From the NCBI GenBank assembly GCA_049323275.1, contig JBMOOM010000062.1, positions 1 to 64,000 of the forward strand: a DNA stretch of 64,000 nt. The letters run 5' to 3'. Source of the stretch: Taklimakanibacter sp049323275. Lineage in GTDB: Bacteria > Pseudomonadota > Alphaproteobacteria > Rhizobiales > Aestuariivirgaceae. Positions 17,399 to 26,410 of the stretch are shown here, piece after piece; position 1 is the stretch's first letter; the number at the start of each line of letters is the position of its first letter. The notes below the pieces were generated by a model. It was not told where the DNA came from, ran no database searches, and worked only from the letters and a program-made list of their open reading frames with translations. Position numbers and translations under genes: made by a program.

Positions 17399-17437
17399 CC
17401 TTTTCGCCAGAGTCTTCAACTTTGGCGGGATTTGCCC
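17399..17437. repeat. Palindromic repeat copy 1 (CGCCAAAGTTGAAGACT family)
   Basis: The sequence between the DUF1674 gene and htpX reads, on the minus strand, GGGCAAATCCCGCCAAAGTT then GAAGACTCTGGCGAAAAGG. A near-identical copy in the opposite orientation lies at 33186-33231, where the palindrome is more complete. It precedes htpX by about 60 bases. Confidence 0.65.
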
Positions 17438-17497
17438 TAAGAGCCCGGCTTGCCGGGCGGCCAATTGGCATGTTTTTGGCAGAAGGAGGCCGACGCG

Positions 17498-18427
17498 ATG
17501 AATGTGATGCGCACCGCGATCCTGCTGGCGGGGCTGACGGCCCTGTTCCTGGGCGTCGGTTATGTGATCGGCGGCCAGACCGGCGTCTTGCTGGCGCTCG
17601 TCTTCTCGCTCGGCATGAACGCCTTCTCCTACTGGAATTCCGACAAGATGGTGCTGCGCATGCATGGCGCGCGCCAGGTCGACCGCGCCTCGGCGCCGGA
17701 ATTCTACGACATGATCGCGCGTCTCGCCCAGAATGCCGGCCTGCCGATGCCGAAAGTCTTCATCATGGACAATCCGCAGCCCAACGCCTTCGCCACCGGC
17801 CGCAATCCCGAAAATGCCGCGGTTGCGGCAACGACCGGTTTACTGTCGTCCTTGAATTATGATGAGATCGAAGGCGTGATGGCGCATGAGCTGGCGCATA
17901 TCCGCAATCGCGACACGCTCATCATGACCATCACCGCCACCATTGCCGGCGCCATATCCATGCTCGGCAATTTCGCTTTCTTCTTCGGCGGCCGCGACCG
18001 CAATTCGGGCGTGGGCCCGATCGCCACCATCGCGATGATCATCCTGGCGCCGCTCGCCGCCATGCTGGTGCAGATGGCGATCAGCCGCACCCGCGAATAT
18101 TCCGCCGACCGCGCCGGCGCCGAGATCTGCGGCAAGCCGATGGCGCTCGCTTCCGCGCTCAACCGCATATCGGGCGCGGCGCACCGCATCGAGAACGACA
18201 CCGCCGAGGCCAATCCCGCCACGGCTCACATGTTCATCATCAATCCTTTGTCGGGCGCGCGCATGGACAATCTGTTCTCGACCCATCCTGCCACCGAGAA
18301 CCGCATCGCGGCTCTGCAACGCATCGCCCAGGAATTCGGCCAGTCATCGGCCACCGCTTCTTCTTCCCGCAACAGCCAAGGCCCCTGGTCCGGCACTGAA
18401 CCGCGCCAAAAAGGCCCATGGGGTTAG
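17498..18427 (+). CDS. htpX: Zinc metalloprotease HtpX
   Basis: A 309-residue inner-membrane M48 protease that degrades damaged membrane proteins. There are two N-terminal transmembrane helices and the catalytic HELAH motif in VMAHELAHIRNRD (about residue 130). The third zinc ligand Glu is in REYSADRAGAE. Start 17498 has GAAGGAGG 8 bases upstream; an upstream in-frame Met would add a non-conserved leader. Its end overlaps the RsmB-type gene by 10 bases. Confidence 0.94.
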   Translation: MNVMRTAILLAGLTALFLGVGYVIGGQTGVLLALVFSLGMNAFSYWNSDKMVLRMHGARQVDRASAPEFYDMIARLAQNAGLPMPKVFIMDNPQPNAFATGRNPENAAVAATTGLLSSLNYDEIEGVMAHELAHIRNRDTLIMTITATIAGAISMLGNFAFFFGGRDRNSGVGPIATIAMIILAPLAAMLVQMAISRTREYSADRAGAEICGKPMALASALNRISGAAHRIENDTAEANPATAHMFIINPLSGARMDNLFSTHPATENRIAALQRIAQEFGQSSATASSSRNSQGPWSGTEPRQKGPWG

Positions 18428-19728
18428 GCGCTCTCAAAGCTCAAGGCGGCAAGGCGGGACTTCCGGCGCGCCGTGCGGCGCTCGCCATACTGGCCGACAT
18501 TCTCGGCGAGGCGCGGCCTTTCGACGACGCGCTGATGCTCCAGCATGCCGAGGATTTCGAGCCGCGCGACCGCGCTTTCGTGACCGCGCTGGTGCAGACC
18601 TCCCTGCGCCGCAAGGGCGAATGCGAGGCGGTGCTCGACCGCTTCATGAGCAAGCGGCTGCCGCGCAAAGCCGGCAAGACCTCTTTGATCCTGCTGCTCA
18701 GCGCCGCGCAGCTTCTCTATCTCGGCGGACCGCCGCATGCCGTCATCGACCTTGCCGTCACGCTGGCGCGCGAGGATCGCGACTCGCGGCATTTCTCGGC
18801 GCTGATCAATGCGGTGCTGCGCAAGCTCGTCGGCGTCGAGCCGCTCGACAAGCCGCATCTCGACGTGCCGCAATGGCTGTGGCGGCGCTGGGTGAAGACC
18901 TATGGCAAGAAGACGGCGCATGACATTGCGCGCGCCCATCTGAAGATGGCGCCGCTCGACATCACGCCGAAATCGGATGCGGAAGGCTGGGCGCAGAAGC
19001 TCGGCGGCCTGGCGCTGCCGACAGGCTCGGTGCGGCTGATCGACCGGCAGGGAGCGGTCGAAACGCTCGCCGGTTTCGACGAGGGCGCCTGGTGGGTGCA
19101 GGATGCCGCCGCCGCGCTGCCGGTGAAGATCCTGGGCGATGTCGCGGAGAAGACGGTGCTCGATATCTGCGCCGCGCCCGGCGGCAAGACGGCGCAACTC
19201 GCCGCCGCCGGCGCCCGGGTCACGGCGATCGATCAGTCGGTGGCGCGCATGGGCCGGGTGCGGGAGAATCTCGACCGCCTCAAGCTCACGGCCGAGCTCT
19301 GCGTGACCAATGCCCTCGACTTCCCCTTGGGGCCTCTCTTCGATGCGGTGCTGCTCGATGCCCCCTGCTCGGCCACCGGCACCATCCGCCGCCATCCGGA
19401 GCTGCCTTACATCAAGTCCGACATCCAGATCGCCGAGCTCACCGACCTTCAGGCGCGGCTCCTGGCCTATGCCGCGCGTTTCGTGAAGCCGGGCGGCAGC
19501 CTGGTTTATTGCACCTGCTCGCTCGAGCCCGAGGAGGGCGAAAGTCAGATCGAAAGCTTCCTGGCCGGTCATGCCGATTTCGCCCGCCGGGCGCTGTCCC
19601 CGGCGGATGTCGGCGGCGAGGCCCGGTTCATCACCGAAGCCGGCGACCTGCGTACCTTGCCCTCGATGAATATCGGGGAAGATCAAGGGCTTGACGGCTT
19701 CTACGCGGTGCGCCTCCAACGTCAGTAG
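18418..19728 (+). CDS. RsmB-family 16S rRNA (cytosine-C5) methyltransferase
   Basis: A 436-residue protein with an N-terminal NusB-like RNA-binding domain (about 15-150) and a C-terminal Rossmann m5C methyltransferase. SAM is bound by ICAAPGGKTAQLAAAG (about residue 245). The two catalytic cysteines are in DAPCSATGTIRRHPE and YCTCSLEPEEGE. It overlaps htpX by 10 bases, so the two are co-transcribed. RsmB methylates C967 of 16S rRNA in E. coli; the target here is assumed to be similar. Confidence 0.92.
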   Translation: MGLGALKAQGGKAGLPARRAALAILADILGEARPFDDALMLQHAEDFEPRDRAFVTALVQTSLRRKGECEAVLDRFMSKRLPRKAGKTSLILLLSAAQLLYLGGPPHAVIDLAVTLAREDRDSRHFSALINAVLRKLVGVEPLDKPHLDVPQWLWRRWVKTYGKKTAHDIARAHLKMAPLDITPKSDAEGWAQKLGGLALPTGSVRLIDRQGAVETLAGFDEGAWWVQDAAAALPVKILGDVAEKTVLDICAAPGGKTAQLAAAGARVTAIDQSVARMGRVRENLDRLKLTAELCVTNALDFPLGPLFDAVLLDAPCSATGTIRRHPELPYIKSDIQIAELTDLQARLLAYAARFVKPGGSLVYCTCSLEPEEGESQIESFLAGHADFARRALSPADVGGEARFITEAGDLRTLPSMNIGEDQGLDGFYAVRLQRQ

Positions 19729-19815
19729 GGCGGCATTAGGCAATCCTTAACCTTACCGCTCTCCAATAGGGCTCGAGCCCCATCCATCCCAAAATCGAGC
19801 CCGCCGAACCACGCC

Positions 19816-21504
19816 ATGCTGCGCGCCCTTGAGTCCCGTTTCGAGTTGTTCGGCGCCCTTCGCGCGGGGCTTGGTGCGACCCTTCAACCGTTTGAGAAGG
19901 CTCAGGATTTCGGCCGGAGCTTATTGCGCCGCTGGCGCCCCTCGCGGCTCGCCCGGCCGATCATTCCGCTGATCCTCGGCAATGCCGATCTCGGCCGCCA
20001 GATCTACCGCAACCGTTTCGTCCTGGCCGGCCACGCGATTTCGGGCGGCACCGCCAGCATCTTCCAGAAGCTGGTGCTCGAGCCGGCTTTCCTCATCGAC
20101 CTGCATGGCTTCACCTGGCTCGCCCATCTGGAAGCGGCGGGCTCGGCGATGCACCGGGCCTATGCCCGCACCTTGATCCTCGACTGGCTCGCCCATCAGC
20201 GCAGCCTGCCGCAGGAAGCGCGCCGCTCCGATGTGGCGGCGACCCGGCTGATGGCGCTGGTGCGCCATGCGCCTTTCCTGCTGAAGGGCGCGGCCTCCAC
20301 TTTCGAGGACAAGTTCCTGCGCCTCATCGCGCGCGAGACGGCGTTGATGGCGCATGAGCCCGGCCGCATCGAGCAGGCCCTGGCGCTGGCTTATGCGGTT
20401 ACGGCTTTCGAGTCGACACTGTCTTTCCGCGCCCAGGCCTATGAGCGCCTCGAGCTCGCCATCGCCGAGCAGATCCTGCCCGATGGCGGCCATGTCTCGC
20501 GCAATCCGGCGACCTTGCTCAGTCTGCTGCTCGATCTCGTGCCGTTGCGTTCGGCCATCATCGCGGGGCGCGAGCCGCTGCCGCAGCGCCTCAATGCCGG
20601 CATCGAGCGCATGCTGCCGATGCTGCGTTTCTTCTGCCATGGCGATGACGGCCTCGCCGTCATCCAGGGCGTCGCCGATCCGGCGGTGCGCCAGATGCGC
20701 GCCGTCTTCGGCCAGGACACAACGCTCGGCCGGCCGGTGTCGCTCGCCGCCTATTCGGGCTACAGCCGCATGTCGCACGGCCAGGCGCTGGTCATCACCG
20801 ATTTCGGCGCCGACGCCGCCTGCGCCGGCGCGCTCGCTTTCGAATTCTCCGATGGTCCGGCGCGCATCGTCGTCAATTGCGGCTATCCGGCCGACGGCTC
20901 GAAGCGCTGGATCTATGCCGCCTCGGGTCCGGCCGCGCATAATACGCTGAGCCTCGATGCGGGCGCCGCCGATCGCGCGCAGAGCGCGCTCGCCCGCTGG
21001 ACCGGCGCCTTGCGCCACAAGGACAGTGAAAGGCGCGGCATCAGCGAAACGAGCGAGCACGGCAGCATCTTCCATGGCGGCAATGTGCTCGACGGCAATC
21101 TCCTGCATGAGCGCGATCTTTATCTCGGCAGCAGCGGCGATGATTTCCGCGGCGAGGACCGCTTCATCCGCGACGGCGCCAGCGACCCCGCGCTCACCGG
21201 CTTGCCTTACACATTGCGCTTCCATCTCCATCCGTCCGTCAGGGCGACCTTGTCGAAGGATGGCGGCACGGTGATGCTGGTGCTCGCCAATCGCGCCGCC
21301 TGGCGTTTCGCCGCCAAAGGCTGCGTCGTCGAATTGTCCGACAGCGTCTATCTGGCCGGCCTGCCGCAGCCGCGCCGCACCCAGCAGATCGTGCTCAAGG
21401 GCGTCGTCGGCCGGCATGACCGGGTGAACTGGGCGTTCAGGCGCCTGGCCAAGCGCGACCGGCGCGAAATTGCGCTGAACGCGGAACCGGAACTGCCTTT
21501 TTGA
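19816..21504 (+). CDS. Heparinase II/III family protein
   Basis: A 562-residue protein with an N-terminal alpha/alpha-toroid and a C-terminal beta-sandwich of the heparinase II/III family (RIVVNCGYPADGSKRWIYA near residue 355, then SAAHNTLSLD-like and GNLLHERDLYL stretches). The family includes polysaccharide lyases. The alphaproteobacterial orthologues next to rsmB are uncharacterised and often lack a clear secretion signal, as here. The substrate is unknown, possibly a cell-envelope or exopolysaccharide polymer. Confidence 0.85.
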   Translation: MLRALESRFELFGALRAGLGATLQPFEKAQDFGRSLLRRWRPSRLARPIIPLILGNADLGRQIYRNRFVLAGHAISGGTASIFQKLVLEPAFLIDLHGFTWLAHLEAAGSAMHRAYARTLILDWLAHQRSLPQEARRSDVAATRLMALVRHAPFLLKGAASTFEDKFLRLIARETALMAHEPGRIEQALALAYAVTAFESTLSFRAQAYERLELAIAEQILPDGGHVSRNPATLLSLLLDLVPLRSAIIAGREPLPQRLNAGIERMLPMLRFFCHGDDGLAVIQGVADPAVRQMRAVFGQDTTLGRPVSLAAYSGYSRMSHGQALVITDFGADAACAGALAFEFSDGPARIVVNCGYPADGSKRWIYAASGPAAHNTLSLDAGAADRAQSALARWTGALRHKDSERRGISETSEHGSIFHGGNVLDGNLLHERDLYLGSSGDDFRGEDRFIRDGASDPALTGLPYTLRFHLHPSVRATLSKDGGTVMLVLANRAAWRFAAKGCVVELSDSVYLAGLPQPRRTQQIVLKGVVGRHDRVNWAFRRLAKRDRREIALNAEPELPF

Positions 21505-21646
21505 CAATCCGGTACATCCGGCGCGTGTCGAAAAAGAGCGCCGGACTGATTTCGGGTCAGTAGCCGGCGCTCGAACGCATGATCAGGAGAGATGGGCGCC
21601 GGTTTCCCGGCCGATCACGCGCTCTGATATCGTGATCTGAAGGGCA

Positions 21647-22009
21647 TCATGCCTGGGTGAGTTTCATGAGCTCCACCGCGCAGGCGTCGGCGACGTCGTT
21701 GTTCGGCTTGTCGCTGCCCGGCAGCGTTGCCCAGCCCTGCTTCTCGATATAGTCGCCGCGGTTATAGGAGTTCTCCTTCTGCAAGGCGGCGAGCTGTGTC
21801 GTCTGTATGTCCTGCGACTGGCTCTTGAACTGGGCGACGCAGATCGGGGTCAGAGCGGCGAGCGCCGCCTTGGCGCTTTCGGTCTTCGCCATTTTTCCCG
21901 CCGTGCCGCTGGTGACCACCCAGCCGGCGTTGAAGCTCACGATCATGATGGCGATGGCGCCGGCGACACCGCCCCAGACGGCCGGCTTGACCCATGCAGG
22001 CATATTCAT
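21647..22009 (-). CDS. Hypothetical membrane-anchored protein
   Basis: A 120-residue protein with one N-terminal transmembrane anchor (VWGGVAGAIAIMIVSFNAGW) and a soluble, probably periplasmic, helical part with two Cys (CVAQFKSQS and ADACAVEL) that could form a disulfide. Start 22009 has a perfect GGGAGGG ribosome site 4-5 bases upstream. The family is seen in Hyphomicrobiales, but I know no function for it. Confidence 0.75.
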   Translation of the reverse strand: MNMPAWVKPAVWGGVAGAIAIMIVSFNAGWVVTSGTAGKMAKTESAKAALAALTPICVAQFKSQSQDIQTTQLAALQKENSYNRGDYIEKQGWATLPGSDKPNNDVADACAVELMKLTQA

Positions 22010-22106
22010 GTTTCCCTCCCAATCGTTCTTTCGGCACGGCGAGAGAAGCATGTTCGGGCTTCGCGCTGAATAGGCAGCGTTACCCAGTATGACCGCGTCG
22101 GCCGCG

Positions 22107-23483
22107 CTACACGATCTGATCGATCGAGGCGGGGGTATCGACGGCGGCGGCGAGAAGATGCAGCGCCTGCGCCAGCTCGGCGCGGTTGCGCGCCGCGCCC
22201 AGCGACACGCGCACCGCTTGCGGCGCCGGCTGGTCGAGCGCGAAGGCGCCGCTTTCGACGACCGCCAGGCCGGCGCGGAGAATGTGGGAGGCGAAGCTCG
22301 ATGCATTCCAATGGCGCGGCAGGGACAGCCACAGATGATGCGCGCTCGGCCGGCTCGCGAAGGGCACGCCCTTCAGGATCTTGCCGGCGAGGTTCTGGCG
22401 GCCCGCGGCTTCGTGGCGGATGGCGGAAATGATCTGGTCGGCGGTGCCGCTCTTCAGCCAGTGCGTGACGAGCGCCACCATGAGGCGCGCCGGCATCTGG
22501 CTCGTCGCCTGCAGCGTGCTGCGCATGGCCTGCTCGGCCGCCGCATGCGGCGCGAGGAGAAACGATACCCGCAATGCCGGTGCTATGCACTTCGACAGGC
22601 CGACGGCGAGATAGGTACGCTCGGGAATCAGCCGCGCGATCGGCGCCACGGAGGGCTCGAGCAGGCCATAGGCATCGTCCTCGATGAGGAACATCCCGGT
22701 TTCGCCGACGACATCGGCCACCACCCGGCGCCGTTCCGGACCCAGCGTCGCGGTCGTCGGATTGTGCTGGGTCGGGGTGAGATAGACGGCTTTCGGCCGG
22801 TGCCGGAGAGCCGCACTTCGCAGCGCGTCCGGCAGCACGCCTTCCTTGTCCATGTCGATGCCGACGAGGCGGACCCCGAGCTTGGCCGCCGCCGCCTTGA
22901 TGCCGGGATAGGTGAGCGCCTCGGTCAGCACCACCTCGCCGGGCGAGGTGAGCGACAGGAGGGCGTTGAAGAGGATCGTCTGATTGCCGGGATAGACGAT
23001 GACGCGGTCGGGCCTGGCTTCGGGCAGGCGGGCCCTGAGCCAGGCGGCGGCGACCTCGCGCTCCTCGTCGCTGCCGCCGGGGCGCTGATAGTTCAGGAAG
23101 GCCGAGAAGCTTGCGGAATTCTGTATTGAGGCGAAACCTTTGGCGATCCGCATATCGAGATTGGCCTCGACCGGCTGCGGCGGCACATTCATCGAAAGAT
23201 CGATCTTGACCGGGAAGGGAATATTCGCGGCCGCGCGCGCTGTCGTTTCCGAGACGAAAGTGCCCTGCCCGACGCGCGCTTCGATCAGGCCGCGCCGCCG
23301 TGCCTCGCTATAGGCGCGGGTGACCGTCGTCAGATCGATGTCGAGGGCCTGCGCCAGGGCGCGCTGGGTCGGCAACTGCTGGCCGCGCGCCAGCCGGCCA
23401 TTGGCGATATCGGCGCCGAGCGCCTCCACGACCCGCAGATAGACCGGCCCGGACCATTCGGTGAGTGTTGGGACCCAATCCAT
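22107..23483 (-). CDS. MocR/PdxR-type GntR regulator with aminotransferase domain
   Basis: A 458-residue fusion of a GntR-type winged helix (about residues 10-80; NGRLARGQQLPTQRALAQAL) with a fold-type I PLP-dependent aminotransferase-like domain. The PLP lysine is expected in the AVGLSKCIAPALR region (about residue 295) and the Asp in LIEDDAYGLL. Such regulators sense PLP or amino compounds such as GABA and taurine and often repress themselves. Copies of an ATTGTATGGA motif flank the gene, one of them covering the start codon (see 23479-23678). Confidence 0.9.
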   Translation of the reverse strand: MDWVPTLTEWSGPVYLRVVEALGADIANGRLARGQQLPTQRALAQALDIDLTTVTRAYSEARRRGLIEARVGQGTFVSETTARAAANIPFPVKIDLSMNVPPQPVEANLDMRIAKGFASIQNSASFSAFLNYQRPGGSDEEREVAAAWLRARLPEARPDRVIVYPGNQTILFNALLSLTSPGEVVLTEALTYPGIKAAAAKLGVRLVGIDMDKEGVLPDALRSAALRHRPKAVYLTPTQHNPTTATLGPERRRVVADVVGETGMFLIEDDAYGLLEPSVAPIARLIPERTYLAVGLSKCIAPALRVSFLLAPHAAAEQAMRSTLQATSQMPARLMVALVTHWLKSGTADQIISAIRHEAAGRQNLAGKILKGVPFASRPSAHHLWLSLPRHWNASSFASHILRAGLAVVESGAFALDQPAPQAVRVSLGAARNRAELAQALHLLAAAVDTPASIDQIV

Positions 23484-23678
23484 GCAATCTCGCTCAATTG
23501 ATGGGGCTATCTGCGGACAAGCGGCTTATTGTATGGATTCACGAGATCGTCAAGTAAATTGAAATTATTCAGATATTTTTTGGATCGTAAGGCATCGAAG
23601 GTATATTGCATGGAAGTGGTCCATACAATATGTCGGATTCTCATTGGTTGCGGGCGCCGGGACCCAATATTGTATGGG
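23479..23678. promoter_or_regulatory. Operator array for the MocR-type regulator
   Basis: Five copies of a 10-bp motif: TCCATGCAAT at 23479-23488 (over the mocR start codon), ATTGTATGGA at 23528-23537, ATTGCATGGA at 23605-23614, TCCATACAAT at 23620-23629 (an inverted pair with the previous copy, 5-base gap), and ATTGTATGGG at 23669-23678. They fill the divergent region between the regulator and the gene at 23707. This fits autoregulation plus control of the neighbour. Confidence 0.7.
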
Positions 23679-23706
23679 CATGACTTGCTGATTAAAGGAG
23701 CCTTCC

Positions 23707-24060
23707 ATGGCGCTCAATCATGAACCGGTTTCTCAGCCCGGGCCGGGCAGGGATATTTTCACCAGGCAGTCGATCACGTCGACCACCGTCATCGGCACCG
23801 TGGTCCTGTCGGTGCTGACGCTGATCGCGACATATCTCTTTGGCGGTTTCGATGGTCTTTCCGGAAGTGGTGCCGGGGCCTTGATCTTCGGCGTCATTGC
23901 TTCCTTCGCGCTCGGCGTCGGTCTGATGGTCGTGGTCTTTCACAGCAGCCGGCAATATGACGACGCCGCCCACTATGCCGCGATGGACCATTTCACCAAG
24001 GAGCAGCGCGGGTCCGACGCGTCGGAAGGCGCATCGCCTCACACGCCATCGGCGAAGTGA
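23707..24060 (+). CDS. Hypothetical two-helix membrane protein
   Basis: A 117-residue protein with two hydrophobic segments (about 27-48 and 57-80) and a charged C-terminal tail. It has a strong ribosome site (AAAGGAG). It is divergent from the MocR regulator, and its upstream region carries the repeated ATTGTATGGA motif, so it is probably the regulator's target. No family is recognised. Confidence 0.7.
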   Translation: MALNHEPVSQPGPGRDIFTRQSITSTTVIGTVVLSVLTLIATYLFGGFDGLSGSGAGALIFGVIASFALGVGLMVVVFHSSRQYDDAAHYAAMDHFTKEQRGSDASEGASPHTPSAK

Positions 24061-24207
24061 GAAGCAGCGGCGCCGGATCGTGACATAGATGCGCTTCGCC
24101 TTTGAAAAGGCCATGCTGCGCGACTGGTTTCGCAAGCGGTTTTCGCGCTGATCTCCATCCACAGATTTGACCCAACCCGACAATGGATTCCGGCGACGCT
24201 TGTGCTA

Positions 24208-24227
24208 GATCACCCCATCGGGTGATC
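24208..24227 (+). terminator. Hairpin upstream of purH
   Basis: Perfect 8-bp inverted repeat GATCACCC/GGGTGATC with loop CATC. It ends the preceding unit or structures the purH leader. No T tract follows. Confidence 0.45.
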
Positions 24228-24288
24228 GATGGAGCGTCATGCTGAGGCGGTCATCCGTCATGTCCCGTCGCAAGCCATAGGCTCTTTC

Positions 24289-25869
24289 ATGTCGCCACCT
24301 GTCCGCCGCGCTCTGCTCTCCGTTTCCGACAAGACGGGCCTCATCGATTTCGCCAGGGCGCTGGCCGGGCGCGGCATCGCTCTCGTCTCGACCGGGGGCA
24401 CCGCCAGGGCGCTGAAGGCGGAAGGTCTCGCGGTGACGGATGTGTCCGCGGTGACCGGGTTTCCCGAGATCATGGGCGGCCGGGTCAAGACCTTGCATCC
24501 CAAGATCCATGGCGGCCTCCTCGCCGATCGCGGCAACGGCGAGCATGTGAAGGCGCTCGAGGTCCAGGCCATCGCGCCTTTCGAGCTCCTGGTCGTCAAT
24601 CTCTATCCCTTCGAGCAGGTGACGGCGAAGGGGGCGGCCTGGGACGAGGCGATCGAGAATATCGACATCGGCGGACCGGCGATGATCCGCGCCGCCGCCA
24701 AGAATCATGGCAGCCTCGCCGTCATCGTCGACCCGTCCGATTATGCAGGCGTGCTCGCCGAGCTCGATGCAAATCAGGGCGCCGTCAGCGAAGCGGCGCG
24801 CCGCCGCTACGCCGCCAAGGCCTTTGCCCGCACCGCCTCCTACGATGCCGCGATATCGCAATATTTCGCCCGCGCCCTGAAGGACGATGCGCCCGACTAT
24901 GCGGCGCTCGGCGGCGGGCTCATCCAGAAACTGCGTTACGGCGAGAATCCGCATCAATCCGCCGCCTTCTACCGAAGCGCCGAAATCCGCGAAGGCGTGG
25001 CGACCGCCGACCAGCTCCAGGGCAAGGAGCTCTCCTACAACAATATCAACGACACCGACGCCGCCTTCGAATGCGTGGCGGAATTCGCACAAGGCGATGC
25101 CGCCTGCGTCATCGTCAAGCACGCCAACCCTTGTGGCGTGGCGCAAGGCGCCTCGCTCGCCGAGGCCTATCGCAAGGCGCTCGCCTGCGATCCGGTGAGC
25201 GCCTTCGGCGGCATCATCGCCTTCAACCGCCCGATCGATGCGGCAGCCGCCGAGGAGATCGTCAAGATCTTCACCGAGGTCATCATCGCGCCGGGCGCCA
25301 GCGCCGAGGCCCGCGCCATCATCGCCGACAAGAAGAATCTGCGCCTGCTCGTCACCAGGGGTCTGCCCGACCCGGCGAGCCCCGGCCTTCTCTTCAAGAC
25401 GGTGGCCGGCGGCTTCCTCCTGCAATCGCGCGATGCCGGCCATGTGGCGGTGAGCGATCTCAAGACGGTGACCAGAAGGGCGCCGACGGCGGCGGAGCTC
25501 GCCGATCTGCAATTCGCCTTCACGGTGGCGAAGCATGTGAAATCGAACGCCATCGTTTATGCCAAGGGCGGCGCCACGGTCGGCATCGGCGCCGGGCAGA
25601 TGTCGCGTGTCGATTCGACCCGCATCGCCGCGGCCAAGAGCGCGGAGGCCGCCAAGGCGCTGGGTCTCGCCGAACCGCTCGCCAGGGGCGCGGTGGTGGC
25701 GTCCGACGCTTTTTTCCCCTTTGCCGACGGCCTCGTCACCGCGGCGGAAGCGGGCGTCACCGCCGTCATCCAGCCCGGCGGTTCGCTGCGCGACGCCGAG
25801 GTCATCAAGGCGGCCGACGACCTGGGCCTCGCCATGGTCTTCACCGGCATGCGCCATTTCCGGCATTAG
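24289..25869 (+). CDS. purH: Bifunctional AICAR formyltransferase / IMP cyclohydrolase PurH
   Basis: A 526-residue enzyme catalysing the last two steps of purine synthesis. The N-terminal IMP cyclohydrolase domain starts VRRALLSVSDKTGLIDFA, with STGGTARAL and GRVKTLHPKIHGG. The C-terminal transformylase has RYGENPHQSAAFYR and the catalytic Lys-His pair in VKHANPCGVA. Start 24289 is chosen by family alignment; in-frame ATG 24229 would add 20 residues directly after a hairpin and lacks support. Confidence 0.95.
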   Translation: MSPPVRRALLSVSDKTGLIDFARALAGRGIALVSTGGTARALKAEGLAVTDVSAVTGFPEIMGGRVKTLHPKIHGGLLADRGNGEHVKALEVQAIAPFELLVVNLYPFEQVTAKGAAWDEAIENIDIGGPAMIRAAAKNHGSLAVIVDPSDYAGVLAELDANQGAVSEAARRRYAAKAFARTASYDAAISQYFARALKDDAPDYAALGGGLIQKLRYGENPHQSAAFYRSAEIREGVATADQLQGKELSYNNINDTDAAFECVAEFAQGDAACVIVKHANPCGVAQGASLAEAYRKALACDPVSAFGGIIAFNRPIDAAAAEEIVKIFTEVIIAPGASAEARAIIADKKNLRLLVTRGLPDPASPGLLFKTVAGGFLLQSRDAGHVAVSDLKTVTRRAPTAAELADLQFAFTVAKHVKSNAIVYAKGGATVGIGAGQMSRVDSTRIAAAKSAEAAKALGLAEPLARGAVVASDAFFPFADGLVTAAEAGVTAVIQPGGSLRDAEVIKAADDLGLAMVFTGMRHFRH

Positions 25870-25871
25870 AC

Positions 25872-25898
25872 CATCGGCCCGAGAACCGCATGCCGATG
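25872..25898. terminator. Hairpin between purH and the tautomerase gene
   Basis: CATCGGC/GCCGATG inverted repeat lying between convergent genes. It appears to be a truncated member of the GCATCGGC repeat family seen whole at 14273-14315. It may end transcription from both sides. Confidence 0.5.
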
Positions 25899-25900
25899 CT

Positions 25901-26305
25901 CTAATTCAGCTTCTTCGCGATATAGCGCTGTTCCTGGGTGAGGCCGCCATAGCCATAGGCATAGCCGTTGACGTCGTGGACATGCACATAGGATTCCTCG
26001 TGCAGCGGGCCGAGCAGCTTGGCCATGGTGGCGAAGACCTCGGCGATGAAGCGCGCCTTTTCGTCTTTCGTGTTGGTGCTCTCGACGATCTTGATGTCGA
26101 GCCAGAAGGTCGCAAGGCCGTGCTCGGACACTGATCTGTCGCCGATGAACCAGCTGTCGGCGTCGAGCTTCTCGACCGTCACCGCGGTGATCTTCGGATC
26201 CTTGTGCAGGATGTCGGCCGAAAGCCGGTTGGCGGCGGCGGCGATCTCGGGGCCGCCGGCGGCCTCTTTGCCGGGCGAGCTGTAGGCGATGCGGATGAGC
26301 GGCAT
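25901..26305 (-). CDS. Tautomerase-family (4-oxalocrotonate tautomerase-like) protein
   Basis: A 134-residue protein with Pro directly after the initiator Met (MPLIRIAYSSPGK), the catalytic N-terminal base of the tautomerase superfamily. Its length suggests a fused pair of beta-alpha-beta units rather than the 62-residue 4-OT subunit. HVHDVNGYAYGYGG near the end is typical of the Tautomerase_3-like group. It is divergent from a LysR regulator, which probably controls it. The substrate is unknown. Confidence 0.85.
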   Translation of the reverse strand: MPLIRIAYSSPGKEAAGGPEIAAAANRLSADILHKDPKITAVTVEKLDADSWFIGDRSVSEHGLATFWLDIKIVESTNTKDEKARFIAEVFATMAKLLGPLHEESYVHVHDVNGYAYGYGGLTQEQRYIAKKLN

Positions 26306-26410
26306 GGCGGTTCTCCTGTGAATGCGTCTGAAGCGAATCTAGGAGCAATCCGTAAATTGCAAAAGCTCATCCATTTTGATATCTATGATTTTTATTTGTA
26401 ATGAAAGATC

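Noticed and set aside
24229..24288. Extended N-terminus of PurH from ATG 24229
   Set aside because: The additional 20 residues have no counterpart in the family and the region is a hairpin-bearing leader.
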